Shown: positions 8,732 through 18,712, counted from the first letter of the stretch. The stretch is DNA of 42,916 nucleotides from Candidatus Cloacimonadota bacterium (GCA_030611765.1 JAUWPE010000006.1:1-42916), one strand, 5' to 3'. A program made the numbers and translations. Notes: generated by a model not told the origin, from the sequence alone.

Positions 8732-9961
8732 ATGGATAAAAAATTCTTCACTTCGAATAGAAAACAACTGTTTAAACTTTTGCCGGATAACAGTCTTGGT
8801 GTGTTCTCAGCAACTGTTTCAGACGCAGGTAGTTTGCCTGTAGATTTCGAGCAAAATGCTAACTTTTTTTATCTGACAGGATTGAGAATTGCTAATGCTC
8901 AAATTTTGCTTCATAAAAATAGGAAAACAAATCTCAGTATCCTTTTTATAGAAAGAAATATCCCAGAAATGGAAGTCTGGATCGGGAAAAAACTATCGAA
9001 AGAGGACGCAAAGAAAATTTCAGGAATTGAACATATATTTTTCATTGATGAATTCCCACGAATCCTTCACACGTATGCGATTTCCAGTGAAGTATGCTTC
9101 TATGATCATAAAGCGAATAAGATCGGAGCTAATTTAACAGATTCATTATTCCAGATCAAAGATATCACAACTCACTATCCGGCGCTCAAAATTCTGCATC
9201 CCGGACCCTTTATGACTATTCTTCGTTCTGTAAAAAAAGTTGATGAGATCACAAATATGAAAAAAGCGATCAGTATCACAAATGATGCCATACACAACCT
9301 CATTACTCATACTGAGCCCGGCATGATGGAATATGAATTGGAAGCTCATTTCCGTTATGAATGTATTCGAAATAATGCAAAACAGCTTGCCTTCTCCCCA
9401 ATTATTGCAAGCGGTGAAAATGCGACAATTCTTCATTATGAAAAAAATGTCGGCAAAGTTTGTTCTGATGTTCTTGTTCTTGCTGATGTGGGAGCCAAAT
9501 GGAATGAATATTGTGCTGATATTTCGCGAACCTACCCTGCAAACGGCACATTTACCAAACGCCAAAAGGAAGTATATCAAGCTGTTCTTGATGTGAATAA
9601 AGCTATCATCAAAAAGGTGAAACCCGGTATTACGTTGCGGGATTTGCAGGAAGAGACCGTTAAGCTTATAAAAAAAGCTCTTAAAAAATTAAACCTCATC
9701 AAAAAAGATGAAGAGTATAAAAAATATTATATGCATTCTGTTAGTCACCCACTTGGCTTGCAGGCACATGATCTTGTTGATCATGACAAAAAACTTGAAG
9801 CAGGAAATGTTATCACAGTCGAACCCGGTATTTACATTCCTGAAGAAAAGCTTGGTGTCCGTATCGAAGATGATATTCTTGTGACAAAAGACGGACATGA
9901 GAATCTTTCAAAAGATATACCAAAAGAGATTAACGATATCGAAAATATCATGAAAAAATAA
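8732..9961 (+). CDS. pepP: Xaa-Pro aminopeptidase (M24B)
   Basis: Aminopeptidase P N-domain plus LVLADVGAKWNEYCADISRTYP, HSVSHPLGLQAHD, VITVEPGIYIP metal-site motifs. Confidence 0.93.
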   Translation: MDKKFFTSNRKQLFKLLPDNSLGVFSATVSDAGSLPVDFEQNANFFYLTGLRIANAQILLHKNRKTNLSILFIERNIPEMEVWIGKKLSKEDAKKISGIEHIFFIDEFPRILHTYAISSEVCFYDHKANKIGANLTDSLFQIKDITTHYPALKILHPGPFMTILRSVKKVDEITNMKKAISITNDAIHNLITHTEPGMMEYELEAHFRYECIRNNAKQLAFSPIIASGENATILHYEKNVGKVCSDVLVLADVGAKWNEYCADISRTYPANGTFTKRQKEVYQAVLDVNKAIIKKVKPGITLRDLQEETVKLIKKALKKLNLIKKDEEYKKYYMHSVSHPLGLQAHDLVDHDKKLEAGNVITVEPGIYIPEEKLGVRIEDDILVTKDGHENLSKDIPKEINDIENIMKK

Positions 9962-9969
9962 GGAATATT

Positions 9970-10458
9970 ATGAAAGAAATAGCAATTTATCCAGGCACCT
10001 TTGACCCGATCACAAACGGACATATAGACATCATCGAACGTGCTGCTGTAATATTTGAAAAGGTTATTATTGGAGTTGCAGAGGAAACCTATAAAGAATG
10101 TTTGTTCACTCTGGAAGAGCGAGTCGAGCTTGCAATAGAAGGAACAAAACACATCCCCAATGTGAAAGTCGAATTCTTTTCAGGACTCGCAGTCAATTTT
10201 GCAAGGGACAGAGACAGCTCGGTAATGATACGGGGACTTCGTGCAGTATCGGATTTTGAATATGAACTGCAAATCGCTCTTGCAAACAGAACACTTTCCG
10301 AAGATGTGGAAACTATTTTCCTAATCCCTCAAAGTAAATACCTCTATCTCAGCTCAAGTTTGGTAAAACAGATAATCAGTACCGGCGGATCGATCAAAGA
10401 ATATGTACCTAAATCCATAAGCGAGAAAATAGCAGAAAAATTCAAAGGAATAGGATAA
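9970..10458 (+). CDS. coaD: Phosphopantetheine adenylyltransferase
   Basis: AIYPGTFDPITNGHIDIIERA, RGLRAVSDFEYELQIALANR, YLYLSSSLVKQI. Confidence 0.98.
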   Translation: MKEIAIYPGTFDPITNGHIDIIERAAVIFEKVIIGVAEETYKECLFTLEERVELAIEGTKHIPNVKVEFFSGLAVNFARDRDSSVMIRGLRAVSDFEYELQIALANRTLSEDVETIFLIPQSKYLYLSSSLVKQIISTGGSIKEYVPKSISEKIAEKFKGIG

Positions 10459-10459
10459 A

Positions 10460-11704
10460 ATGAGTTATAAAAAAACAATTCTGGACAATGGAATTACTGT
10501 CCTGTCCGAACATATAGAACATGTACGCTCTATCTCCATTGGAGCGTGGATCAATGTCGGCTCCCGAGATGAGACTGTGCATAATCGTGGTATTGCTCAT
10601 TTTCTTGAGCATATGCTGTTTAAAGGCACTGAATTCCGTTCAACAATTGAGATTGCGAATTATCTAGAATCACTCGGAGGATCGATAAATGCATTTACAA
10701 GTAAAGAATACACCTGTATTTTTGCACGATGCCTGGAAGAAAATCTTGAACAGAGTGTTGATCTTATCTCTGATCTGCTTCTTCACTCCACATTTCCTGA
10801 TGAAGAACTACAAAAAGAAAAAGAAGTGGTCATAGATGAAATAAATGACATTCAAGATACTCCAGGCGATTTGATTTTTGATCTTTTCTATGAAAATTCA
10901 TTTCCAGGCAATTCGCTTGGCTACCCGATTGTGGGGTATAAAGAGGAAATTGCTCGTTTTGAAAAAACTACCTGCACAGCTTTTATGTCCGAAAATTATA
11001 AGCCGGACCGTTTTATTATCTCAGCATCAGGTTATATCGACCATCAAAAGCTGGTTCGTTTCGTGGAAAAATATTTCAATTTTGGTAAATCTATCCCGAC
11101 CCCTTCAGACCGAGCATTGAGTTCGCCTCCATCAATAAAAAAATATACGCATGAATATACCAAAAATGCGAATCATCAATGCCATATATGTATTGGAACT
11201 CGCACCTTTTCCTATACTGATGAAGACCGCTATACACTTCTTGCGCTGAATGCAATTCTTTCTGGAGGGATGAGTTCCCGGCTTTTTCAAAATATTCGAG
11301 AGAAACACGGGATTTCCTATGACATCGGTTCATTTGTGGACTTCTTTCACGATACCGGCTGTATAGGTATTTATGCTGCAACAAAACCCAAAAACAGCAA
11401 GAAAAGTATTGATTTGATCCACAAAGAGATCCGGTCTATCATGGAGAAACCTGTTGCCGAAACTGAACTTGAACGTATAAAAGCATTGCTCAAATCAAGT
11501 ATATTGATCGGACTTGAGAGTACTTCTGCACGGATGAATCGGCTTGCCAAGCAGTACATTTACATCAAGGAGATATATCCAATAGACAGAGTGATCGCTC
11601 AGGTTGAGAACATCAAATCTGCGGATATTCAGCGTGTAGCCCAAAGAATATTTGATAAAGAAATTTTTGTTACAACCATTCTGAAACCTACGGAGAAAGA
11701 ATAA
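10460..11704 (+). CDS. M16-family zinc peptidase (processing-peptidase-like)
   Basis: NRGIAHFLEHMLFKGT (HxxEH) and downstream EEKEVV…E motif. Confidence 0.95.
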   Translation: MSYKKTILDNGITVLSEHIEHVRSISIGAWINVGSRDETVHNRGIAHFLEHMLFKGTEFRSTIEIANYLESLGGSINAFTSKEYTCIFARCLEENLEQSVDLISDLLLHSTFPDEELQKEKEVVIDEINDIQDTPGDLIFDLFYENSFPGNSLGYPIVGYKEEIARFEKTTCTAFMSENYKPDRFIISASGYIDHQKLVRFVEKYFNFGKSIPTPSDRALSSPPSIKKYTHEYTKNANHQCHICIGTRTFSYTDEDRYTLLALNAILSGGMSSRLFQNIREKHGISYDIGSFVDFFHDTGCIGIYAATKPKNSKKSIDLIHKEIRSIMEKPVAETELERIKALLKSSILIGLESTSARMNRLAKQYIYIKEIYPIDRVIAQVENIKSADIQRVAQRIFDKEIFVTTILKPTEKE

Positions 11705-11722
11705 TAAAGTAGTGTGTGAATC

Positions 11723-13360
11723 ATGGATATTGTAATAAATGACATCCATCGAATCGACGTTATCAATGAGGTAATAGATAAAGTCAGTGTAGGAATTAAA
11801 GGTGGCATTATTACTCAGATTTCAGATAAACCCTTGCAAGGAAATATCATTATTGACGGCACTAATAAATATCTCACTCCAGCATTTTTTGATGCTCATT
11901 TCCATGTTGAAAGTACAAATCTAACGCCGGTTAATTTCGCTGAAGCTGTAATACCTAATGGTACTTCTGCTATCGTAGCAGATTGCCATGAGATCTGCAA
12001 TGTTGCCGGCATGAAGGGTTTTCATTATTTCAGACAAGCATGTCATCAGGCTCGTATGAAGATATTTCTCACTGCTCCCTCCTGTGTGCCTGCAAGTCAC
12101 TTTGGCACAAATGGAGCTACTCTTGGAGTTCCGGAAATAAAGGAGATGCTCTCTTATGACGATGTTGTTGCACTGGGAGAAATGATGAATTTCCCGGGTG
12201 TTATCAACCGAGACCCTGAAGTAATGGCAAAGATCAAAATTACACATGACATGGGAAAGATCGTTAACGGTCATGCGACTGGGCTTCGTGGAGAGGATTT
12301 GCGAAAATACATCTCAGCAGGTATTTATGATGACCACGAATCTCTAACTTTGCCGGAGATGAAAGAAAAATTATCTCTTGGTATGAAAATATTTCTGCGA
12401 GAAGGTTCGGCAGAAACCGTGCCTGATGATTGCTACTCTCTTCTCAAAACAGAAAAAAATTATGTAATGTTCTGTGCAGATGACAAATTGGTAACTGATA
12501 TCCTAAAACAGGGACATATAAATTTCAACATCCGAAAAGCAGTAAAACTCGGCATAGATCCGGTTAGGGCAGTGCGAGCCGGTTCATACAACACAGCTCA
12601 GCATTATAATATGCAAGATCGCGGTTGTATTGAAGTGAATAAAATTGCTGATGTACTTATCCTCCCTGATCTTGTAACTTTTGAACCCGAAATGGTTATT
12701 TTAAACGGTGCTGTTGCATATCATAAAAACAAACCATCTCTCCCCGTACAAATTTATCCCGTTCCTGATTCCATTATGCACTCCATACAAACAAAACCAA
12801 TTAAGGCAATTCCTACGATCCCTCAGAAATATTACGGGCATGTGATTGAAGTTGAAGACGGGACGGTCTATACTAAAAACCTTAAACAAGATGTGAAAGA
12901 AGAAATTTCAATCAAACAGGATATTCATAAATTAGTAATTGTTGAGCGCTATGGAAAAACAAGCAATATTTCTGCATGTCATGTGCATGGTTTTGGCTTG
13001 AAAAAGGGAGCTCTTGGTTCCACTGTAGCCCACGATTGCCATAATATCATTGTTGTCGGTACGAATGATGAAGATATTTTGACCGCAGTTAATCAGCTTA
13101 TTGGACATCAGGGCGGATTATGTGCTATAAACGGCGCAGATATTACATTTGATGAACTCCATGTAGGTGGTTTGATGAGCACAAAAGATCCTGTTGATAC
13201 TGCTGAGAACCATGATCTTGTACGCAATAAAGCAGCTGAATTCGGTTGTAAACTTCACTCCCCTATGAGTACACTTTCATTCCTTGCATTAGAAGTTATA
13301 CCTGTACTAAAATTAAGCGATCAGGGATTGTTCGATGTAACGAATTTTGCGTTTGTTTGA
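11723..13360 (+). CDS. ade: Adenine deaminase
   Basis: PAFFDAHFHVESTNLTPVNFAEAVIPNGTSAIVADCHEICNVAG; C-terminal VGTNDEDILTAVNQLIGHQGG. Confidence 0.95.
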   Translation: MDIVINDIHRIDVINEVIDKVSVGIKGGIITQISDKPLQGNIIIDGTNKYLTPAFFDAHFHVESTNLTPVNFAEAVIPNGTSAIVADCHEICNVAGMKGFHYFRQACHQARMKIFLTAPSCVPASHFGTNGATLGVPEIKEMLSYDDVVALGEMMNFPGVINRDPEVMAKIKITHDMGKIVNGHATGLRGEDLRKYISAGIYDDHESLTLPEMKEKLSLGMKIFLREGSAETVPDDCYSLLKTEKNYVMFCADDKLVTDILKQGHINFNIRKAVKLGIDPVRAVRAGSYNTAQHYNMQDRGCIEVNKIADVLILPDLVTFEPEMVILNGAVAYHKNKPSLPVQIYPVPDSIMHSIQTKPIKAIPTIPQKYYGHVIEVEDGTVYTKNLKQDVKEEISIKQDIHKLVIVERYGKTSNISACHVHGFGLKKGALGSTVAHDCHNIIVVGTNDEDILTAVNQLIGHQGGLCAINGADITFDELHVGGLMSTKDPVDTAENHDLVRNKAAEFGCKLHSPMSTLSFLALEVIPVLKLSDQGLFDVTNFAFV

Positions 13361-13400
13361 TACCTATAAATTAATCTGATATAATTCGCTTTCGAATAAT

Positions 13401-14024
13401 TTACTCTTCTACCTCATCCAACATTTCCGTATATCTCAATCCGGTATATTTCCAATCATCCGGTAAATTATGCTTTGAGTAATTGTACAAAGTGTATTTT
13501 ATATGATTATCAAGATCTCTTTTATTTCTAATTATGTGATCATAAAAGGATTTCTGCCAAGAGAATTTTGGTATATCATGATTATCACCAAACTTTGAAA
13601 CAAAATCACTTCGAAAACCCGCAACCTGTTCATCGAATTCGTGCATCCGAAGGCGATATTGGCCAATTTCGCCTTCGGGGTACAAAATTCTCTCCGTACC
13701 TTCGTGCGTAAATTTTTTCAAATCATACTCATTATATCCCAAAATAACATTAATATTTCTTGATGTATGACGTTTGAAAAACTGCATCACCTTCGAATAA
13801 TTCGCAATCTTATTATCGGGTTTTATCAAAATATGAAAATGGTCATAATTCAAGCAAAATGCAAATAATTGTGCATTCGTTTTGATTTTCATTAACTTTA
13901 TTTCTTCAATCCATAAATCACATAATATTTTGTTTATGAAAAATGGATAGCTTCCTCTTACATTGCATGTAATAAAATAGATGTATTCACCATAAATTCT
14001 CTTCTGACTATTGCGATGCATCAA
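13401..14024 (-). CDS. REP-associated tyrosine transposase (Y1_Tnp / RAYT, IS200-like HUH nuclease)
   Basis: YIYFITCNVRGSYPFF, LNYDHFHILIKP (HUH motif), FSWQKSFYDHIIRNKRDL (catalytic Tyr helix). Confidence 0.9.
   Translation of the reverse strand: MMHRNSQKRIYGEYIYFITCNVRGSYPFFINKILCDLWIEEIKLMKIKTNAQLFAFCLNYDHFHILIKPDNKIANYSKVMQFFKRHTSRNINVILGYNEYDLKKFTHEGTERILYPEGEIGQYRLRMHEFDEQVAGFRSDFVSKFGDNHDIPKFSWQKSFYDHIIRNKRDLDNHIKYTLYNYSKHNLPDDWKYTGLRYTEMLDEVEE
13647..13678. repeat. 32-bp near-perfect palindrome inside the RAYT CDS
   Basis: CCGAAGGCGA-T-ATTGGCCAAT-T-TCGCCTTCGG; single mismatched T/T pair; minus strand reads PEGEIGQYRLR. Confidence 0.9.
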
Positions 14025-14064
14025 TATCTTTCCTCTATACTACAAATCCTCATCCATTCTTTCA

Positions 14065-16149
14065 TCAATAACTAAACAACTTCTCCCTCTTTAAATAAAA
14101 CCTATTATACTTTTCTTTCAATTCACTATTTTTCTCATCATCGAGATTGTAATCATTTTGGATAATTTCAAATGCCAATCTTCTCGCATCTTCCAAAATT
14201 GGTCTGTCGCGAACAATATTTGCAATACGAAATGCAGGCAGACCCGACTGCTTTGTTCCGAAAAACTCACCAGGTCCCCGAAGCTCAAGATCGACCTCAG
14301 AAATGCGGAATCCGTCATTGGTCTCTTTCAATGTATTGAGACGTATCATTGCTCCTTCACTGATTGGTTCGTAGGCAACAAGTACACAGTAAGATTTATG
14401 AGCACCTCTGCCGACGCGCCCTCTCAACTGATGAAGTTGTGACAGTCCGAAACGCTCTGCATGCTCGATCATCATAATTGTCGCATTGGGTACATCAATT
14501 CCCACTTCAATAACTGTTGTAGAGACCAGCACATCTATCTTGTGCTCCTTAAAGGCATGCATGATCTCGTCTTTTTCCTGATTAGACATTCTTCCATGTA
14601 GAAGTCTCACATGATAATTCTTGAAGACACCATTCTGCAATTCTTTATAGGTGTTAGTCGCATCCGCCAGCTGGCGGATCGATTTTTCAGACTCCTCAAT
14701 CAGTGGGCAAACTACATATACCTGACGTCCGGCTCTAAGTTGCTTGATGATAAAATCATAGACTTGTGATTTTTTATCAGCAGATATCCAATTTGTATAA
14801 ATCTCTTTCTTGAAAGGAGGTAACTCATCAATCACACTTACATCGAGATCTCCATAAACGGTTAGAGCAAGAGAGCGAGGAATGGGTGTGGCGCTCATGA
14901 TCAATTTGTCCGGTGTTTGTGCCTTTTGAGTTAATGAAAGCCGTTGCATAACCCCGAATCGGTGCTGTTCATCGATCACGATCATACCGAGTTTATGAAA
15001 ATTAACATCTTCCTGAATAAGCGCGTGTGTGCCGATTACAATATTCACATCACCGCTTTCGATTGCTGCTTTGATGTCTTTTTTTCCTGCATAAGTACCA
15101 CCGAGTAAAAGCTCTACACGCAAACCAAAATTCTCGAGGAATTCTTTCAATGAGAAATAGTGCTGGGTTGCGAGTATTTCTGTCGGCGCCATGATCGCTG
15201 CCTGAAAGCCATTTTCGATCGCCAGAAGCATCGCAAAAATCGAAATTATTGTCTTTCCTGATCCCACATCCCCTTGCAGTAATCTATTCATCTGATGAGG
15301 AGATCTCATATCTTCAACGATCTCGTTGAGCACACGTTTCTGAGCATTTGTAAGTGTAAAAGGAAGCGTTTTTTTTAATTTGGTAGTATAGGTTTTTTTC
15401 AACTCCATAGAATAACCGGAAGCTTTATGCCAGTTCACTTTCTTTCGTGCAAGCATCAGCTCGAGAAAAAACAGCTCTTCAAATACAAACCTTTTACGTG
15501 AAGCAGCAACATCCTCATTAGAATCAGGAATATGTATCTTATACAGAGCTTGGTTCAATGGTAAAAGGTGCTTGGTCTTTCTTATATGTGCAGGTAGGGT
15601 TTCATCAAGTAAAAGTTCTTGAGATAAAACGGTTCGAATGATTTTTCGTAACACCTTATCAGAGATTCCCTCGGTTAGATGATACAAAGGGAGAATATCC
15701 TGCTCGACCCAAAAGCTTTTCTTTTCTTTATCCGCCAGCTGGCGGATCTCAAAATCAGGATGGATCATACATAATTTGTTATAATAGTACTGAATTTTCC
15801 CAAGTATGTAAATCTCTTTACCAACTTCAAACTGTTTGATAAGCCACTGCGTGGGACGGAACCACATTAAGGTGAGATAGCCGGTTCCATCAGAAATAAA
15901 TACGCGGAATTGCTGCTTTTGAAATCTGTTCCCTTTTGTGTCAAAGCCGGTTATACGCCCCTTTACACTTGCCATATCATTGATCTTCAGGTCTGCGATA
16001 CACTTGTCAGAAATTTTATTAAGGTAATCTCTTGGAAAATAAAAGAGCAAGTCTTTGACTCTTTTTACACCTAATTTATTGAGAAGGTTCGCCCTTTTTG
16101 GTCCGACACCCGGAACAAATTGTATACTATCATGCAACTGGAATGCCAC
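14065..16149 (-). CDS. recG: ATP-dependent DNA helicase RecG
   Basis: RLLQGDVGSGKT, IVIGTHALIQEDV, VIDEQHRFGVMQR, MSATPIPRSLALT, QLRGRVGRG. Confidence 0.98.
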   Translation of the reverse strand: MAFQLHDSIQFVPGVGPKRANLLNKLGVKRVKDLLFYFPRDYLNKISDKCIADLKINDMASVKGRITGFDTKGNRFQKQQFRVFISDGTGYLTLMWFRPTQWLIKQFEVGKEIYILGKIQYYYNKLCMIHPDFEIRQLADKEKKSFWVEQDILPLYHLTEGISDKVLRKIIRTVLSQELLLDETLPAHIRKTKHLLPLNQALYKIHIPDSNEDVAASRKRFVFEELFFLELMLARKKVNWHKASGYSMELKKTYTTKLKKTLPFTLTNAQKRVLNEIVEDMRSPHQMNRLLQGDVGSGKTIISIFAMLLAIENGFQAAIMAPTEILATQHYFSLKEFLENFGLRVELLLGGTYAGKKDIKAAIESGDVNIVIGTHALIQEDVNFHKLGMIVIDEQHRFGVMQRLSLTQKAQTPDKLIMSATPIPRSLALTVYGDLDVSVIDELPPFKKEIYTNWISADKKSQVYDFIIKQLRAGRQVYVVCPLIEESEKSIRQLADATNTYKELQNGVFKNYHVRLLHGRMSNQEKDEIMHAFKEHKIDVLVSTTVIEVGIDVPNATIMMIEHAERFGLSQLHQLRGRVGRGAHKSYCVLVAYEPISEGAMIRLNTLKETNDGFRISEVDLELRGPGEFFGTKQSGLPAFRIANIVRDRPILEDARRLAFEIIQNDYNLDDEKNSELKEKYNRFYLKREKLFSY
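14662..14679. repeat. 18-bp perfect palindrome, copy 1, inside recG
   Basis: ATCCGCCAGCTGGCGGAT, translated IRQLAD in recG frame. Confidence 0.95.
15730..15747. repeat. 18-bp perfect palindrome, copy 2, inside recG
   Basis: ATCCGCCAGCTGGCGGAT, identical to copy 1 and again translated IRQLAD. Confidence 0.95.
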
Positions 16150-16167
16150 TATTACTCCGATTGCACA

Positions 16168-18606
16168 TTAGCGGATTATTGCAAATTTTCCGTTCAGATA
16201 AGTCTTGTCCGATTTAGAAGAAAGAACAAAAAAATAAATACCGCTCGCAACGTCCTTTCCACTATTTTTAGCATCCCAGAAAAATCTGAAATGATCTGAC
16301 TCTTCAAGTTCTGCAACTAATTCGCCAGCGAGATTGTAGATATAGAGCATATTTTCGCCAGTTGGAAGTTTCGCATAAGGTCTGGACTCAAAATAGATAC
16401 AGGAATGTTCAGCAGGTTTGAATGGATTTGGGTAGATCACCACATCATCGATGCTGCCTGTTCCTTGCCCGTTATTGATCTGAGCTCCGATATTAAACGA
16501 ACACATTCCTTCAGCAGTTCCTACAAATAGCTCGCCTGTATAAATATTATGAGCAAAAGAGAGCACAATATCGCTTGGAAGGGATGAATTTTCAGTAGTA
16601 AAATTTGTGAAGTAATAGTTATCTTCATCAAGCATGGAGATACCGCCGCCATTAGTTGCTATCCATTTGCGGTTGTGCTGATCGACATAGACTTGATTAA
16701 CCTGACAGGATTTACCTGCCCCCATTCGTGATTCCGGATTCCCCTCTTCATCATACCAGTAATAATAGTAATTAACCCACTCGATGCCATTCCAGCGGTA
16801 TATTTTCACGTCTTCCATAAGACCGTTTGTATATCGGAACCATTCCTCCCAGTGAAAATCATATATATATAATCCATCCAAACATGCTGCAAAAAAATAG
16901 TCCACATAGTCGTCTGAACCCTGCACATCGAAATTATAACAACTTAGACCGTCGGCACCAGAGAAGCTATTCCAATATTGTGTACTATCATTTTGTGGGA
17001 AACCTGGACCATTCCAATACTGAATTCCTGTATAATAACAACCAAACCACACATTGTCCCCTAAAATCTTCATAGCCAACATATCAGCCTCCTCACCATC
17101 ATACAACTTATCTGGTATAAATGTAGTGTAAGTACTATTCGGTCTTAAAATTGCCATCCCTCCCGGGTTTGCAGCGTAACCTCCTATCCATATATTCCCA
17201 TCTTCATCGCATTCCAAAATCGAAATCGATGAACTCATTATCCAATCGAAATCATTGCTTTTATAAATTTTCCAACTATTTTCTGAGGTATTGAGAACAG
17301 ATATCGTTTTACCCCCCCCCCAATGACCAAACCACATATTGTCTGATTCATCCTGACACATTGAGTAAACAGTATTATTACCTATTCCAGAATTTTTTGT
17401 ATCGTAATTTATCCACTGCGAACCGTCGAATTTTGATACACCTTTCTTACTGGCAGGCGAAAGATTTATTCTGCTGAATCCGCACCACAAATCATTATTG
17501 TTATCAAACATCATATCGGCTACAATATTCGAATTAATGCAGTTTTGCTTATAATGATGCCATACATCATTTCTATAGCAGTATAATCCTTCTCCCCAGC
17601 TACTTATCCAAACACTCCCTTCGTTATCAATTATCACATCGGAAATTTGGTTAAACAAAGAGTCTTCTTCATTCCATATTTGATAATCTTCAGTATTCAG
17701 TATATTATATCTGCCAATTCCATTTGCATAATTATAAATTTGATCTGTTTCATTCCACATTCCAAATCCAACCCATACTGTAGAGTCGTTAGCAGCCATA
17801 ATGGAAGATATTTTTAACGATGGTAGATGATTTACATATTTTGTAAACTCTAAGGAATCTGAATATATGTTATCAATCATTCCGAATCCCTCTTCAGTTC
17901 CAAAATAAATTCTTCCATTGTAAAAATCAATGTCTGTAATACCTGTATTACCGAAAGGATAGCATGAAGTAGTATTATTGATATGCTTCCACCAACCATC
18001 TACAACCAGCATCGAGTCATAGTCTATTACAGCATAGTCAATTCCTTCGTTTGTGCCCACCCAAACCCTATTTGAATCATCAAAAGTAATTGTATTCACA
18101 TAACTATTGGATAGCCACCTTGGAGCATTAAAAGTCTTAATAAACTGTATTTTTTCTTCCAAAATTTCGAACATTATAAGACCCTGATCTGTCCCTGCAA
18201 AAATAAAATCATCATAATCATCTATATCATTAATATAATCACAGTCAACTCCCTGATTCTCTTGATAGGGTTTAAGAAATTTACCATCTTGATACCGTGA
18301 AATACCTTCAAGAGATGTGCCAAACCAAAACTCATTAACATCGGCGATATAATGAACCGATCGTACGTTATTTTTGCCTAATCCATCGCTTTTTACCAAT
18401 GTTGAAAAGGTGAAGTTTGTCTTATCGAGGAGACTGATTCCTCCCCATGTTGCAGCTATGACAGAGTCTCCCTTGCAAAGTATCTGATGAATATGAGTGG
18501 TGTTGGTATAGGTTTTCCAACCTGTCAAGTATATGTCTTCTGCCTGATAACCATAAATATAAATTGTATAAAAAATAAGTAATAAAACTAAAAACCCCTT
18601 TTTCAT
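16168..18606 (-). CDS. Secreted two-component-regulator-type beta-propeller protein with T9SS/FlgD-like C-terminal sorting domain
   Basis: Signal peptide MKKGFLVLLLIFYTIYIYG; repeated WFGT/WVGT Reg_prop-like units; C-term YPNPFKP…LYIYNLAGELV…WDAKNSGKDVASGIYFFVL. Start placed at second ATG (ORF opens at 18633). Confidence 0.8.
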   Translation of the reverse strand: MKKGFLVLLLIFYTIYIYGYQAEDIYLTGWKTYTNTTHIHQILCKGDSVIAATWGGISLLDKTNFTFSTLVKSDGLGKNNVRSVHYIADVNEFWFGTSLEGISRYQDGKFLKPYQENQGVDCDYINDIDDYDDFIFAGTDQGLIMFEILEEKIQFIKTFNAPRWLSNSYVNTITFDDSNRVWVGTNEGIDYAVIDYDSMLVVDGWWKHINNTTSCYPFGNTGITDIDFYNGRIYFGTEEGFGMIDNIYSDSLEFTKYVNHLPSLKISSIMAANDSTVWVGFGMWNETDQIYNYANGIGRYNILNTEDYQIWNEEDSLFNQISDVIIDNEGSVWISSWGEGLYCYRNDVWHHYKQNCINSNIVADMMFDNNNDLWCGFSRINLSPASKKGVSKFDGSQWINYDTKNSGIGNNTVYSMCQDESDNMWFGHWGGGKTISVLNTSENSWKIYKSNDFDWIMSSSISILECDEDGNIWIGGYAANPGGMAILRPNSTYTTFIPDKLYDGEEADMLAMKILGDNVWFGCYYTGIQYWNGPGFPQNDSTQYWNSFSGADGLSCYNFDVQGSDDYVDYFFAACLDGLYIYDFHWEEWFRYTNGLMEDVKIYRWNGIEWVNYYYYWYDEEGNPESRMGAGKSCQVNQVYVDQHNRKWIATNGGGISMLDEDNYYFTNFTTENSSLPSDIVLSFAHNIYTGELFVGTAEGMCSFNIGAQINNGQGTGSIDDVVIYPNPFKPAEHSCIYFESRPYAKLPTGENMLYIYNLAGELVAELEESDHFRFFWDAKNSGKDVASGIYFFVLSSKSDKTYLNGKFAIIR
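17312..17321. repeat. Mononucleotide C10 (G10 on coding strand) tract within the propeller CDS
   Basis: …gttttaCCCCCCCCCCaatgacc…; coding strand TGG GGG GGG GGT = WGGG. Confidence 0.95.
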
Positions 18607-18712
18607 TATAAATCCTTTTTTTGTTACTGTCATTAGTTATTTCCTAGCACTATAATAATATTTTTATTTGAAATTAATGTATTTTGACTCATAATATTTT
18701 CATATTTTGCTG

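Noticed and set aside
9146-9596. ORFs 9146-9580 (-) and 9333-9596 (+) over the Xaa-Pro peptidase
   Set aside because: Overlap conserved metal-site region of the real CDS; no domain support.
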